A DNA stretch of 64,000 bases from Pseudomonadota bacterium (lineage in GTDB: Bacteria; Myxococcota_A; Polyangia; Haliangiales; Haliangiaceae), in the NCBI GenBank assembly GCA_022360315.1, contig JAKSDA010000002.1:1-64000 (forward strand), given 5' to 3'. Each line of letters begins with the position of its first letter. Position 1 is the first letter of the stretch. A model generated the notes under the pieces. It was given only the letters and a program-made list of their open reading frames with translations, was not told the origin of the DNA and made no database searches. This document shows positions 29,699 through 38,838 of the stretch, piece after piece. Both the position numbers and the translations under genes were made by a program.

Positions 29699-30105
29699 CA
29701 GTCGTTCACCCATTTGCGCACCACGAGTTGAATGGTGCCGTCTTCTTCGTTGACCTCTTCTTCCAGGGAATAACCCTTTTCTTCACACGCTTGCAGGACA
29801 TTGTAGTACTGGTAGCGCTGGTTGAGCTTGTCCCGGAACTCGGCCTCGGTAATGCCCTTGGTGGTCTCGACACCCCACCAATCGGCCACCACGTCGTAAG
29901 TGCCATCCTCTGCCGCCACCACGCCAATATCGTATTTGCCCATGTCGATCGAAATCGCCGCGTCCAGCGTTTGTTCGCGCCACCCGCGTACCGAAACACT
30001 CTGGTGCTGCTCAGCCTCGGTAAACTTGTAATCGAGATCACTCAGCGCGCGCTTGAGCGCGGCCAGATTAGTAATCTTGAGTTCACATTTCGTGAAGTGC
30101 GACAT
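29698..30105 (-). CDS. DUF1257 (Ycf35-like) protein
   Basis: A 135-residue protein of the DUF1257 family, homologous to plastid and cyanobacterial Ycf35. It begins M-S-H-F-T-K-C-E-L-K-I-T, contains Y-D-I-G-V-V and Y-D-V-V-A-D-W-W-G-V, and ends with a Y-N-V-L-Q-A-C-E-E-K-G-Y-S-L helix-strand. Two stops/starts abut: its ATG at 30105 directly follows the AAA gene stop, and its TGA overlaps the DUF2997 ATG. Family function is unknown; neighbours suggest it works with the AAA ATPase. Confidence 0.9.
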   Translation of the reverse strand: MSHFTKCELKITNLAALKRALSDLDYKFTEAEQHQSVSVRGWREQTLDAAISIDMGKYDIGVVAAEDGTYDVVADWWGVETTKGITEAEFRDKLNQRYQYYNVLQACEEKGYSLEEEVNEEDGTIQLVVRKWVND

Positions 30106-31782
30106 TCAAAGCTCCAGTTTTCGTGGGTTGCCCGAATTGGCTTCGGACTCACCATTGCTCTTGCCCCCGCCGTCGCTGTGACCGTTGCCGTCGTCCCCGC
30201 CCGCGATCGACGCGCCGTGGCGGGCCAGCCAGCTTTTCTTGCCGGCTGTTGCGGCCGATTGCCCTTTACTGCTCGCCGAGGCCAGCCGGGCCCGGGTGCG
30301 CGCCCACTCGCGCATACCCTCGATACGCTCGCGCATGGTCACGGCAAGCGGAACAATCTCTGCCAGCGAATTCAGGAGTCCGTCGGTGCTCAGGTCGTCC
30401 CCGCTGTCAAAGGCGTCGTAGAGCGCGGCGATGACCGCTTGCTCGATCTCGGCGCCCGAGTACTCGGGCGTTGCGGCGATCATCTTGTCGAGATCGAATT
30501 TGCTCGGATCGCGCTGTTTTTTGCGAATATGAATGTCGAGAATCTGCCGGCGCTCCTCGCCGCTGGGCAGGTCGCAGAAGAAGATCTCGTCAAAACGGCC
30601 CTTGCGCAGTAATTCGGGGGGCAGCGCACTCACGTCATTGGCCGTGGCAATGACAAATACCGGGCTCTCTTTTTCCTGTAGCCAGGTGATGAACGAGCCA
30701 AATACCCGCGAGGTGGTGCCGCCGTCAGTGGCGCCCGACGAACGGGTTCCCGAAAATCCCTTTTCGATCTCGTCGATCCACAAGACCGCCGGCGCAACCG
30801 CTTCGGCGGTGCGGATCACGGTGCGGATGTTTTCCTCCGACGAGCCGACCAGTCCGGCGAAGATCTTGCCGACATCGAGGCGCAATAGCGGCATTTCCCA
30901 CAATGCGCCCACGGCCTTGGCAGTGAGTGATTTACCCGTTCCGGGCACCCCGATGAGCAGGATGCCCTTGGGCAGGGGCAGCCCGAACGTCCGCGCCCGA
31001 GACGAAAATGCGTGACGCCGCTTGACCAGCCAATCCTTGATCACCTCGAGCCCGCCGATGTCGGAAAATTCCTCGCGGTGCTCGTAATACTCGAGCATAC
31101 CGCTCTTGCGGATGATCTGCTTCTTTTCCCCGAGTATGGTCTCCAGGTCGAACGTGTGGGTTCGCACCATGGATTTGGCAAAGACATTCTCGGCTTCCAC
31201 TGCGGTGAGGCCGAGCGCAGCCTCGACAACCCGTTCGATGAATGTGGGGTCGGTCCGGATCTGTTCCTGGGTCGCGGGCGGAGCCTGCGGGATCAAACTG
31301 CGCGCGATCTTCTCGATTTCTCGCCGCGTGGGCAGTTCCCAGTCGACCACCGCAGCGACCGATTTTTCCATCTCGGGGGGGAGCTTCTGTACCGGCGAGA
31401 GCAAGAGCAAGCTCTTGCGCGTGCTCCTCAACTCGGTGGCCAGATCGCGCAGTTTTCGGACGATCGACGGCTCTTTGAGAAATGGGTGAAAGTCGCGCAG
31501 GACGTAGATGGCTTTTTGATCGGCTTCACCCCGTTGCACGTGGTCCAGCGACTTCATCGGATCCTTGACGTCGCGGTCGCCCGAGCCGTTGGCCAGGACC
31601 CGGAATCCCTGGGTGATCGACCATACCTCCATGCGCATCTCGCGCTCGATACAGAGCCGCTTGAGCGACTGCTCGACGCGCACCTCTTCGTGCGACACCA
31701 CATAGATCAGGGGATATCGCGCTCTGATCAGATCGCCGACCTCGTCTCGCGAACTCTTCCTGATCTGTTGTAGATCTAACAT
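30106..31782 (-). CDS. Ycf46-type AAA ATPase
   Basis: A 558-residue ATPase. The N-terminal ~240 residues form a degenerate P-loop-like region (L-I-Y-V-V-S-H-E-E, then L-L-L-L-S-P-V). The C-terminal FtsH-like AAA module (~265-480) has Walker [11 protein letters not shown], Walker [11 protein letters not shown] and the region [10 protein letters not shown] carrying an arginine finger. This architecture is that of Ycf46. No protease domain follows, so it should remodel or unfold a partner. The ATG at 31782 overlaps the FHA coiled-coil stop (TGATG). A Gly/Ser/Asn-rich basic tail ends the protein. Confidence 0.92.
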   Translation of the reverse strand: MLDLQQIRKSSRDEVGDLIRARYPLIYVVSHEEVRVEQSLKRLCIEREMRMEVWSITQGFRVLANGSGDRDVKDPMKSLDHVQRGEADQKAIYVLRDFHPFLKEPSIVRKLRDLATELRSTRKSLLLLSPVQKLPPEMEKSVAAVVDWELPTRREIEKIARSLIPQAPPATQEQIRTDPTFIERVVEAALGLTAVEAENVFAKSMVRTHTFDLETILGEKKQIIRKSGMLEYYEHREEFSDIGGLEVIKDWLVKRRHAFSSRARTFGLPLPKGILLIGVPGTGKSLTAKAVGALWEMPLLRLDVGKIFAGLVGSSEENIRTVIRTAEAVAPAVLWIDEIEKGFSGTRSSGATDGGTTSRVFGSFITWLQEKESPVFVIATANDVSALPPELLRKGRFDEIFFCDLPSGEERRQILDIHIRKKQRDPSKFDLDKMIAATPEYSGAEIEQAVIAALYDAFDSGDDLSTDGLLNSLAEIVPLAVTMRERIEGMREWARTRARLASASSKGQSAATAGKKSWLARHGASIAGGDDGNGHSDGGGKSNGESEANSGNPRKLEL

Positions 31783-34253
31783 CAATGGAACTCCGCCAGC
31801 TCACGCAGGCCGCGGATGATGCCCTTGGCATCCTCGGCGCTGTCGATGAGTGTCTGTATGGTGTCTGTAATAGTACGTGCTGACTCGTCGCTACTTTCCC
31901 TGGTCATGTCGGAGAATTCGCCCTGAACCAATCGGATGTCGTTGCGAATTGCGCTCAGGATGTCGTTGATCTCCTCGTATACCTCGAGAGCTTTCTCTTT
32001 GATTTCAGCGATCAGGTCGGCATCATCGGCGCCGGTCGGGTTGCTTGTTGCAGCCGAGTCGGCCCGGGCTTGCGCGGCCCTGGCGTCGGCTCTGGCCGCT
32101 TCGAGCTGGGCCTCGACTCCGCGCAGACTGCGCTCGACATCGCCGGCCCGGTCCCGGGCCGCTTTGAGCTTGCGCCTGAGTTCCTCGTTCTCGGCCTCGA
32201 GCTGGGCACCACTGTCGCCTTCAGCCGAGCCGATAGCATTCTGGAGAGACTCGACGCGCCGCTTGAGGCGGTCGGCTTCGCGGCGCGATTTTTCCAGTTC
32301 AGCGACCGCATCGTCGCGCTCCCTGGCCGCGTCGATCGCTTCTTCCGACGCCTTGGCACGGGCCACTTCGGCCTTGGCCAGGGATTCCTTGATGACCGAT
32401 TGCGAACTGGACGCGGTGGTGTGTTTGTCCACGGCATCGCGCAGCTCGACTTCGAGCTGGGCAACGCGGTCTTCGAGCCGATGCACCTCGGAATCGGCGC
32501 GCTCGTACATCTGCTCGTACCGGTCGCGGTCGGATTCGAGCTTCTTGACCTCGACCCGGGCCAGCTTGAGCTCCTCGGCCAGGGTGGCGGTCTGATCGCC
32601 GGCCGGGCCACCGCCTTTTTGCATGTCGACCAAAAGGCGCGACAGGCGCCGGTTTTCCTCGTCAATGGCCTGGAGCTGGGCGATGCGCCGGCTCTCGTTG
32701 GCGACCAGCTCGTCCCGCTCGGCCTTGAGCTTTGCCGATGACTTGAGCTGTTCTTCCTTGTCGGCACGCAGTCCCTTGATGACCTCTTCCTGGCTGATCA
32801 AACCGATTCGACGCTCTTCGAGCATGCGCTCCTGCTCGTTGATCACGTCGCGCAACTGTTTCATCTCGCTGTTTTGCTCGTTGAGCTTTTTCCAGCCCTC
32901 GTCCTTGGTCTTGGACACTTCGGCGAGCTGGCGGCCGAGCTCTTCGATGTCGTATTTGAGCTTGCCGATGTCGTCCTGCGACCGGCTGAGCTGGCGATCC
33001 TTGGCCTGCATATCGCTGATTTTTGTGGCCACCTCGTCGCGGGCAGTGGCCAGCTCGCCCTTGGATTGGGCGAGCTCCTGGCGCAGTTCTTCGGCGACTC
33101 GAGCGTGTGCCCTGACCTGCTCGTCGCGATCCTTGATGGTTTCGCCCAGCTCTTCGATGCGGTCGCGCAAGGTCTGCGACTCGGCGCGAAGTCGCTTGCC
33201 ATCGGCTACCTCACGGTCGTATTGCCCCTGCAACTGGTCGAGTCTGTCGCGGGTTTCCTGCAGATCCTCGCGCAACTTTGCGGCGGCGTCGTCCTCCATG
33301 GTGACCACCACCGACTGCTCGCTCTCGGGCCTTTCGAATGGGTTTTGCTGCCCTTTGGGTGATTCGGCCGAAATCACCCCGCCCGCGTCGGGCATGGGCG
33401 GAGGATTGCCGTATGCGTTTTCCACGGGCATGGCCGGCGGATCGCCATACGGGCCGCTCGACGGCGGTCCGCTCGATGCCGACGGGCCCGACCCCGGCAT
33501 GGGCGGTGGGTTGCCATACGGATTGGCGTTCGGCGTTCGGCCCGGCGCTGCTGACACCGGGGCTGGCCTTGCCGCAGGCGCTGCTACCCCGGCCACATCG
33601 AGTCGCTGGGTACCGCCCGCTTTGCGCGGCGTGCCGAGCCCGGCCGATGGACCCGAGGGCGAACTACCGGCCGGCATGGGCGGCGGTCCATGCCGGCCCG
33701 GGCCGGCGCCGAGGCCAGGTTGCCCGGCCCGAGCTCCCGCTTGCCCGGGCAAAGGGCCACCTTGCCCGGGGCCAAAGCCGGTCGGCCCGGCGCTAAATCC
33801 GCTCGGGCCGCCACCGAATCCAGTCGGACCCGCGCCGCTGTGCCCGCCAGACCCTCGGGGACCGAAAGCGGGCTGTCCCTGGCCGCTGTGGCTACCGGGA
33901 CTGCCAGCGCGTCCTACCCGGCCGCCTGGCTGGGGTGGAACCATCGGCTGCTGTAACGGGCCGTCCTCCACGTAGCGCAGCCACAGCGAACCGCAGCGGA
34001 CAACGTCGTTGTGATTGAGCTTCTGTTTGCTGATCCGCTGGTTGTTGACCTGGGTGCCATTGGAACTGCCCAGGTCCTCGACGTAGAAACCGCCATTTTC
34101 CATGCGGATCACGGAGTGCTTGCGCGACACCATGGCGTCATCGGTTCGGATCGCGCAGTCGAGAGCCCGACCGACATAGCACGGTGTGTGGGGATCTAGA
34201 TCAACCGATCCGTCACGGCCCCGGCTATCCCGATAGAGAAGTTTGGCTCCCAT
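31782..34253 (-). CDS. FHA domain protein with a long coiled coil
   Basis: An 823-residue scaffold-like protein. The FHA domain is N-terminal (~1-95) with the full phosphothreonine signature: Y-V-G-R-A-L-D, V-S-R-K-H and S-S-N-G-T-Q-V-N-N. A Gly/Pro-rich low-complexity linker follows (~100-310; repeated G-N-P-P-P-M-P and G-P-G-type pieces). From ~310 to ~745 the protein is a long coiled coil with heptads rich in Glu, Lys, Arg and Leu, ending in a helical region (I-N-D-I-L-S-A-I-R-N-D-I-R). It could bridge a phosphorylated partner and the AAA ATPase encoded next. Among the four FHA proteins of this cluster only this one keeps the G-R arginine. Confidence 0.93.
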   Translation of the reverse strand: MGAKLLYRDSRGRDGSVDLDPHTPCYVGRALDCAIRTDDAMVSRKHSVIRMENGGFYVEDLGSSNGTQVNNQRISKQKLNHNDVVRCGSLWLRYVEDGPLQQPMVPPQPGGRVGRAGSPGSHSGQGQPAFGPRGSGGHSGAGPTGFGGGPSGFSAGPTGFGPGQGGPLPGQAGARAGQPGLGAGPGRHGPPPMPAGSSPSGPSAGLGTPRKAGGTQRLDVAGVAAPAARPAPVSAAPGRTPNANPYGNPPPMPGSGPSASSGPPSSGPYGDPPAMPVENAYGNPPPMPDAGGVISAESPKGQQNPFERPESEQSVVVTMEDDAAAKLREDLQETRDRLDQLQGQYDREVADGKRLRAESQTLRDRIEELGETIKDRDEQVRAHARVAEELRQELAQSKGELATARDEVATKISDMQAKDRQLSRSQDDIGKLKYDIEELGRQLAEVSKTKDEGWKKLNEQNSEMKQLRDVINEQERMLEERRIGLISQEEVIKGLRADKEEQLKSSAKLKAERDELVANESRRIAQLQAIDEENRRLSRLLVDMQKGGGPAGDQTATLAEELKLARVEVKKLESDRDRYEQMYERADSEVHRLEDRVAQLEVELRDAVDKHTTASSSQSVIKESLAKAEVARAKASEEAIDAARERDDAVAELEKSRREADRLKRRVESLQNAIGSAEGDSGAQLEAENEELRRKLKAARDRAGDVERSLRGVEAQLEAARADARAAQARADSAATSNPTGADDADLIAEIKEKALEVYEEINDILSAIRNDIRLVQGEFSDMTRESSDESARTITDTIQTLIDSAEDAKGIIRGLRELAEFH

Positions 34254-34330
34254 AGTTCAAAGTGTACGAAACCATTGAGTTCCAGGCCACGCCTTTGGGT
34301 TCAAAGTCGACGATTCTCAAAAGCCCCTCG

Positions 34331-34789
34331 TCACTCTCGCCGAAATACCATTTCGGTATTGCCCACGCGCAGAATATCGCCCGAAACCAGGGTTTTTTTG
34401 GGGGTGCGATGGCCGTTGACGTAAACTCCGTTGGTCGAGCCGAGGTCGGCGAGTTCGTAGATTCCACCCATATTGCGAATCGCCAGGTGCTTGCGCGAAA
34501 CCGCCGGGTCCGACAGGACGATGGTTGTTCCGGCAACCGAACCGAGAGTGGTGACCTCTTCGTTGAGATACATGACCTGATTGGCCAGCGGACCGGTCAT
34601 GAATTCCAGACGAGCAGCGGGGACCCAGCTGCAGAACAGACATTTCTGCCAATCTGGCGCCATGGCCCGGTTGCAGCCGCCACACATTCGCTTCGGCCGG
34701 GTCGAGCCGCTGCTCGTGATGAGGAATGCAACCAGGCCGGTGATCAAGACTGCGCCGACACAGATGGCGACGATTGCCCCGGTACTCAC
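34331..34789 (-). CDS. Membrane-anchored zinc-ribbon FHA protein
   Basis: A 152-residue protein. A transmembrane helix (residues ~5-27, I-V-A-I-C-V-G-A-V-L-I-T-G-L-V-A-F-L-I) is followed by a four-cysteine zinc-ribbon-like element (C-G-G-C, then C-L-F-C) and a C-terminal FHA domain (~65-150; S-R-K-H, then L-G-S-T-N-G-V-Y-V-N-G). The FHA strand normally holding G-R reads T-L-G-S-V-A-G. The start is a GTG at 34789 with GAGG upstream, 13 bases after the vWA-FHA stop. The FHA part should face the cytoplasm. Confidence 0.88.
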   Translation of the reverse strand: MSTGAIVAICVGAVLITGLVAFLITSSGSTRPKRMCGGCNRAMAPDWQKCLFCSWVPAARLEFMTGPLANQVMYLNEEVTTLGSVAGTTIVLSDPAVSRKHLAIRNMGGIYELADLGSTNGVYVNGHRTPKKTLVSGDILRVGNTEMVFRRE

Positions 34790-34802
34790 GTCTCGGCCTC
34801 GG

Positions 34803-36356
34803 CTAGTTGATGGACTTGAACTTGAAGTTGGTTTTGCCCATCGTCAAAAAATCGTTGTCGACCAGATCGTGCTCCGAGACGCGACTTTCGTTGACGTATG
34901 TGCCGTTGGTCGAGCCCCCATCCTTGAGCTTAAAACCGCTTGGGGAGGCCAGGATCTGGCAGTGCTCGGTACTCATGAAGCCGTCTTGAATGATGATGTT
35001 GGCACCGCCGCCGCTGCCGATGGTGGTAGCTCCCTGAAGCAGCTTGAAGGTCTGGTACTGGTTGGGCCCGTTGAGCGGAACGATCCAACCCACGATGGGT
35101 ACACCGTCGTCGGTGCCGCCCAGGCCCAGCATCATGGTCTTGGCTGGAACCGGCTCGGGCGGGGGCGTCATCTGTGGCACTTCGAACGGCATGGGCGGAG
35201 GCGCGGGGGCGCGCTGCGACCGCTTGACGATGATCACCGCGATGATGACCACCACGACGACGACCAGCAAGAGCCACAGCCACCACAGCGAGGTCTGCTC
35301 GGGGGGTTGCGGCACCAGCCACTGCTTGGTCTGGACCTCGACCGGTTCGCCCTCATCGCCCTTGACCATGACCGCGAACTCGCGGACCTCACCGGTGTGG
35401 CTAAAACAGGTCGTCTCCGAGGGCTGGGTGCCGGGTAGGCAGCCGGGAAACGAGATGTAATAGACCGCATTGATCGACTCGACGAACGACTGGGCAAAGG
35501 TGGCAAAGTTTTCGCGCGACGCGGCCCGCTGGTGCTCGGTGTAGCCCAGCCTCACCATGTTCTGGTAGCCAGTTTCCTGGCCCGATTCGACAGCTTCGTA
35601 GAAAATGGAATACACCTCGACCTTGCGCCCTTTGAGGTCTTCGATGCGGGCCGACAGGTCGGTTCCGATCTCCTCGCGCTCTCCGGTGCCGTCGCCGATG
35701 ACCACGAGGATTTTGCGGTAGCCGGCGCGGTTGTCGAAGATGGTCAGGGCTTCTTTGAGGCCGACGAGCAGCGGAAAATCGAGTTTGTTCTCGTAGTCGC
35801 GCTGGCTGCCCAGCACGCTGGCATTGAGTTTTTGGATGTCTCCCATCGCCATCCTGGCCTCGGCCTTGCCGTCGCCGTAGACCAGGACCGCGGCCTCCGA
35901 ACCCGCTGGACCGGCTGTTTTTAGCTTGTCCAGGGCCGGCCCCAGCCCGGCAAAAGCGCCTTCCTGGGGCGCGTTTTCGCCTTCGTAGTACATCTCATTG
36001 CCCATCCAGGAACCGTTGCCCTGGATGAGGATGACCATGGCCATCTTGTTGTTGCTGTCGGGGTATTTCTTGACCTTGACAGCTTTGGTCTGGATTGCCG
36101 GGTCTCTGTCGAGCTGTTTGAGTTCGAAATCCTTTTCGCCAAAACCGCCTGGCGCCCCTTTGACCCGGGCCTGGAATTGCGGCGGGGGATTGGGGTCCTG
36201 GTCCTTGGCGGTCGGTTGCGGAGGATCCAGCGCCTCGATCTCGACCTCGATCTCGGCATGGGCGACCCGGCCGGACAGGGCCATACTCCAGCTAAGTGCC
36301 AGGGCGGCGAGTGCGATAGCTCGCCGGTGGCGACGACGTGAACTGAAACGATTCAT
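34803..36356 (-). CDS. Secreted/TM receptor-like protein: vWA-type domain, TM helix, cytoplasmic FHA
   Basis: A 517-residue protein starting at the ATG at 36356 (ATGA overlap with the previous gene). Residues ~10-34 are a Sec signal ending in A-H-A. A von Willebrand A-like domain (~104-300) starts M-V-I-L-I-Q-G-N-G-S-W-M-G and has a later strand I-L-V-V-I-G-D-G-T-G. The first MIDAS aspartate is replaced by Gln. Two cysteines (C306, C317) may form a disulphide. A hydrophobic helix (~356-377) is followed by K-R-S-Q-R, a proline linker and an FHA domain (~430-515; M-S-T-E-H, G-S-T-N-G-T-Y-V-N). The FHA arginine position is Ser (I-G-S-G-G-G). The layout is an outside sensor coupled to an inside FHA reader. 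Confidence 0.9.
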   Translation of the reverse strand: MNRFSSRRRHRRAIALAALALSWSMALSGRVAHAEIEVEIEALDPPQPTAKDQDPNPPPQFQARVKGAPGGFGEKDFELKQLDRDPAIQTKAVKVKKYPDSNNKMAMVILIQGNGSWMGNEMYYEGENAPQEGAFAGLGPALDKLKTAGPAGSEAAVLVYGDGKAEARMAMGDIQKLNASVLGSQRDYENKLDFPLLVGLKEALTIFDNRAGYRKILVVIGDGTGEREEIGTDLSARIEDLKGRKVEVYSIFYEAVESGQETGYQNMVRLGYTEHQRAASRENFATFAQSFVESINAVYYISFPGCLPGTQPSETTCFSHTGEVREFAVMVKGDEGEPVEVQTKQWLVPQPPEQTSLWWLWLLLVVVVVVIIAVIIVKRSQRAPAPPPMPFEVPQMTPPPEPVPAKTMMLGLGGTDDGVPIVGWIVPLNGPNQYQTFKLLQGATTIGSGGGANIIIQDGFMSTEHCQILASPSGFKLKDGGSTNGTYVNESRVSEHDLVDNDFLTMGKTNFKFKSIN

Positions 36357-37273
36357 AGGCTCTTGAACTTGACGACGGAGTTCCCGAACTTGATGAAGTC
36401 GTTGTCGACCAGCTCGTGGGAATCCACGCGCCTGTCGTTTACCCATGTGCCGTTGGTCGAGCCCAGGTCGCGCAGAATCCACGAGCCCTTCTCGACCTTG
36501 ATCTCGGCGTGCTGGCTGGACATGTACTGGTCGACGAGTACCACTTGACAGGTGGGCTCGGTACCGATGATCGAATGTGGTGCCAGGGTGAAGAGCTCGC
36601 CGCGCTGTACGCCCTGGAGCGGTACCAGCCAGCCCATGAGCTGGACCGAGCCGCCGCCGGTATTGAGTACGAAAGCCTGGGTCTTGGCCGGCTGGCCGGC
36701 GGCTGGCTGGTCCTGAGACTGGGCCGCGGCCGCCGCTTGTGCGCAATACGGGCAGCTGTCCCAGGTTTTGTCCAGCTCGGAGCTGCACTGGGTGCAGACC
36801 TTGCGGCGCCGGAAAAAGCCCACCTTCTTGATCGGCGGATTGGGATTGATAGGCCCGGCTTGCGCCATGGGGCCCCCCTGCATGTTGCCTCCTTGCGGCA
36901 TTCCCTGCATGTTGCCTCCTTGCGGCATTCCCTGCATGTTGCCTCCTTGCGGCATTCCCTGCATGTTGCCTTGCGCCATGTGGGGCTGCATTCCGGCCAT
37001 TTGTCCCGGCGGTTGCATCCCCGGCATCTGGCCTTGGACCTGACCCATCTGGCCCTGGGCTTTTTGTGCCTGACCCTGGACTTTTTGTGCCTGGCCGCCG
37101 ACCTGACCGATCTGCGCCTGAGCCTGTTTTTTATAGTTTTGCGCCACACCGCCAAACCGTTTGACCCGATTGACGTCGGCTTTGAATCTGCCCTGGGTCG
37201 ACCGGACCTGCTGGATCTTGTTGCGCAGCATGTGCCAGGGCCGGAACAGGGGTTCTAAGTATCGAATGAACAT
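36353..37273 (-). CDS. FHA protein with zinc ribbon and Met/Gln/Gly repeat linker
   Basis: A 306-residue protein and first gene of the FHA cluster. A basic N-terminal helix region (Y-L-E-P-L-F-R-P-W-H-M-L-R-N-K) leads into a Q/A/G-rich stretch, then nine-residue repeats N-M-Q-G-M-P-Q-G-G. A zinc ribbon follows (V-C-T-Q-C, then C-P-Y-C) and a C-terminal FHA domain (~215-305; M-S-S-Q-H, L-G-S-T-N-G-T-W-V-N). The usual FHA arginine is replaced by Thr (I-I-G-T-E-P-T). No transmembrane segment is seen. The ATG is at 37273 with only a weak ribosome site. Confidence 0.88.
   Translation of the reverse strand: MFIRYLEPLFRPWHMLRNKIQQVRSTQGRFKADVNRVKRFGGVAQNYKKQAQAQIGQVGGQAQKVQGQAQKAQGQMGQVQGQMPGMQPPGQMAGMQPHMAQGNMQGMPQGGNMQGMPQGGNMQGMPQGGNMQGGPMAQAGPINPNPPIKKVGFFRRRKVCTQCSSELDKTWDSCPYCAQAAAAAQSQDQPAAGQPAKTQAFVLNTGGGSVQLMGWLVPLQGVQRGELFTLAPHSIIGTEPTCQVVLVDQYMSSQHAEIKVEKGSWILRDLGSTNGTWVNDRRVDSHELVDNDFIKFGNSVVKFKSL
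36881..36971. repeat. Three identical 27-bp tandem repeats in an FHA gene
   Basis: Units at 36881-36907, 36908-36934 and 36935-36961 are identical, followed by a partial fourth copy. The period is in frame and encodes nine residues (N-M-Q-G-M-P-Q-G-G on the minus strand). Identity at every base points to very recent expansion. Confidence 0.95.
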
Positions 37274-37682
37274 GGGCTATCTGTAACGTATAGTACCATC
37301 CCCAAACTGGGTGGGGGATGCCCAGCGTACCAATCCATGCCAGGCCGTCAAGAACGGGCAGTCCATTGGTCCGGACGCAGCTGGGCGATCATATCGGCGA
37401 TTCGCCCTCCGCATCGGCGAGGTGTGGTGAGATGACAGTATCAAATACTAGACATTACAGAATAATCGGGACTGCGCACAATATCGTAGGGCCGGCGCCG
37501 AAGCTGTCCTGCTGGCAGGTCGCGCGGGCGTCCGGGCGGGCGGCTATTCGATCGTCGAGCCGGCTATTCGATCGCGGCCGCTCCGGTGTGGATATCGTGA
37601 GGGTTGGGTGGAACCGAGGCAGCTTGTGCGTTAGGTTACAGCGGCTGTTGGGATAAGCGACAACAAAAGGATGAGTGCACGC
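37274..37682. other. Divergent gap between the FHA cluster and the sugar ABC transporter
   Basis: About 400 bases with no recognisable gene. An AT-rich patch at 37438-37470 is the likely promoter area for the transporter, though no strong -35/-10 pair stands out. A 14-bp direct repeat, CGGCTATTCGATCG, lies at 37541-37554 and 37561-37574 (20-bp period), a possible operator. AAAGG just before 37671 serves as ribosome site for the ATG at 37683. Confidence 0.5.
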
Positions 37683-38714
37683 ATGAAGAAGCTCGCAGTT
37701 GCAAGTACAGCGGCGTTATTGTTGGCCGGATTGCCCGGGTGCAAAAAAGAGCAATCCTCTGGCGACAACCACCCGGACAAGGGCCCGACGAGCGAAACCA
37801 GCCCATCGTCTACGGGCAGCGGCCCGGCCGGAAAAAGCGATCTGCGCGTTGTGGTGGTCAGCCACGGTCAGGCTTCCGATCCGTTCTGGTCGGTGGTCAA
37901 AAACGGTGTCGATCAGGCGGCGGTCGACACTGGAATCAAAGTCGAGTATCAGGCGCCCAATTCGTTCGACATGGTAGCGATGGGGCAGCTCATCGACGCA
38001 GCTGTGGCGTCCAAGCCCGATGGCATCGCGGTGTCGATCCCCGACCCGAAGGCGCTCAAAAAACCCATCCAGAACGCCATTTCTGCCGGCATTCCAGTGG
38101 TTTCATTCAACTCGGGAAGCGGCGTGGCCAAGGAGTATGGGGTCATCGCCCACGTTGGCCAGACCGAGTATGAAGCCGGCTACGGCGCCGGCCTGCGCAT
38201 GTCCAGTGCCGGGGCCAAGAGCGCCCTGTGTATCAACCAGGAGGTCGGCAATGTGGCCCTCGACTTGCGCTGCAAGGGCTTTACCGACGCCATGAACAAG
38301 TCCGGTGGTGCGGTCGAGGTGCTCGCGATCGAGCTCGCCGACCCGACCGAGTCGAGCCAGCGGATCAGCGCAGCGCTGGTGTCGAAAAGCAATGTGGACA
38401 GCATGCTCGCCCTCGGCCCGACCGGTGCCGTGCCGGCTTTGCGAGCGCTCAAGAAAGACAAAAAGCTGGACAAGATCAAGTTGGCCACGTTTGACCTGTC
38501 GCCTGAGGTTCTCGTGGCCATTCGCGACGGCGAGATGTTATTTGCGGTCGATCAACAGCAGTACATGCAGGGGTATCTGCCCATCGTGTTGCTCAAGCTC
38601 TACCTCACCAACCTCAACACGCTGGGCGAGGGGCTCTTGCGCACTGGCCCCGGCTTTGTGATCAGAGAAAATGCCGAGCGGGTCATCGATCTGAGCAAAA
38701 AAGGCACTCGATAA
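37683..38714 (+). CDS. Sugar ABC transporter substrate-binding lipoprotein (CUT2, RbsB/FrcB-like)
   Basis: A 343-residue protein. The ATG at 37683 gives M-K-K-L and a lipoprotein signal ending in L-P-G-C; an ATG at 37671 adds four residues but leaves no space for the AAAGG site. The Periplasmic_binding_4 fold is clear: [24 protein letters not shown] and [12 protein letters not shown]. The family binds pentoses, fructose, inositol or autoinducer-type sugars; the ligand is unknown. It heads a plus-strand operon with permease and ATPase. Confidence 0.92.
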   Translation: MKKLAVASTAALLLAGLPGCKKEQSSGDNHPDKGPTSETSPSSTGSGPAGKSDLRVVVVSHGQASDPFWSVVKNGVDQAAVDTGIKVEYQAPNSFDMVAMGQLIDAAVASKPDGIAVSIPDPKALKKPIQNAISAGIPVVSFNSGSGVAKEYGVIAHVGQTEYEAGYGAGLRMSSAGAKSALCINQEVGNVALDLRCKGFTDAMNKSGGAVEVLAIELADPTESSQRISAALVSKSNVDSMLALGPTGAVPALRALKKDKKLDKIKLATFDLSPEVLVAIRDGEMLFAVDQQQYMQGYLPIVLLKLYLTNLNTLGEGLLRTGPGFVIRENAERVIDLSKKGTR

Positions 38715-38838
38715 CCACCGCGGTATATGCTCGCGATCGGCAATCTGCGGACATGTGGTGAACCCGTGCAAATGCGGTCAATCCGGGCGATAATGTCTCG
38801 ACAACCTTTCGACAACCTCGGACTACAGGCGGGTCGCC

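Noticed and set aside
32623..33975. 450-codon open frame opposite the FHA coiled-coil gene
   Set aside because: Serine/Arg-rich complement of coiled-coil codons, no credible start or domain.
36881..36971. Short repeats as a possible CRISPR array
   Set aside because: Units are contiguous with no spacers, in frame, and code for a repeated peptide. The repeats at 1-108 fail for the same reason; no CRISPR array is present.
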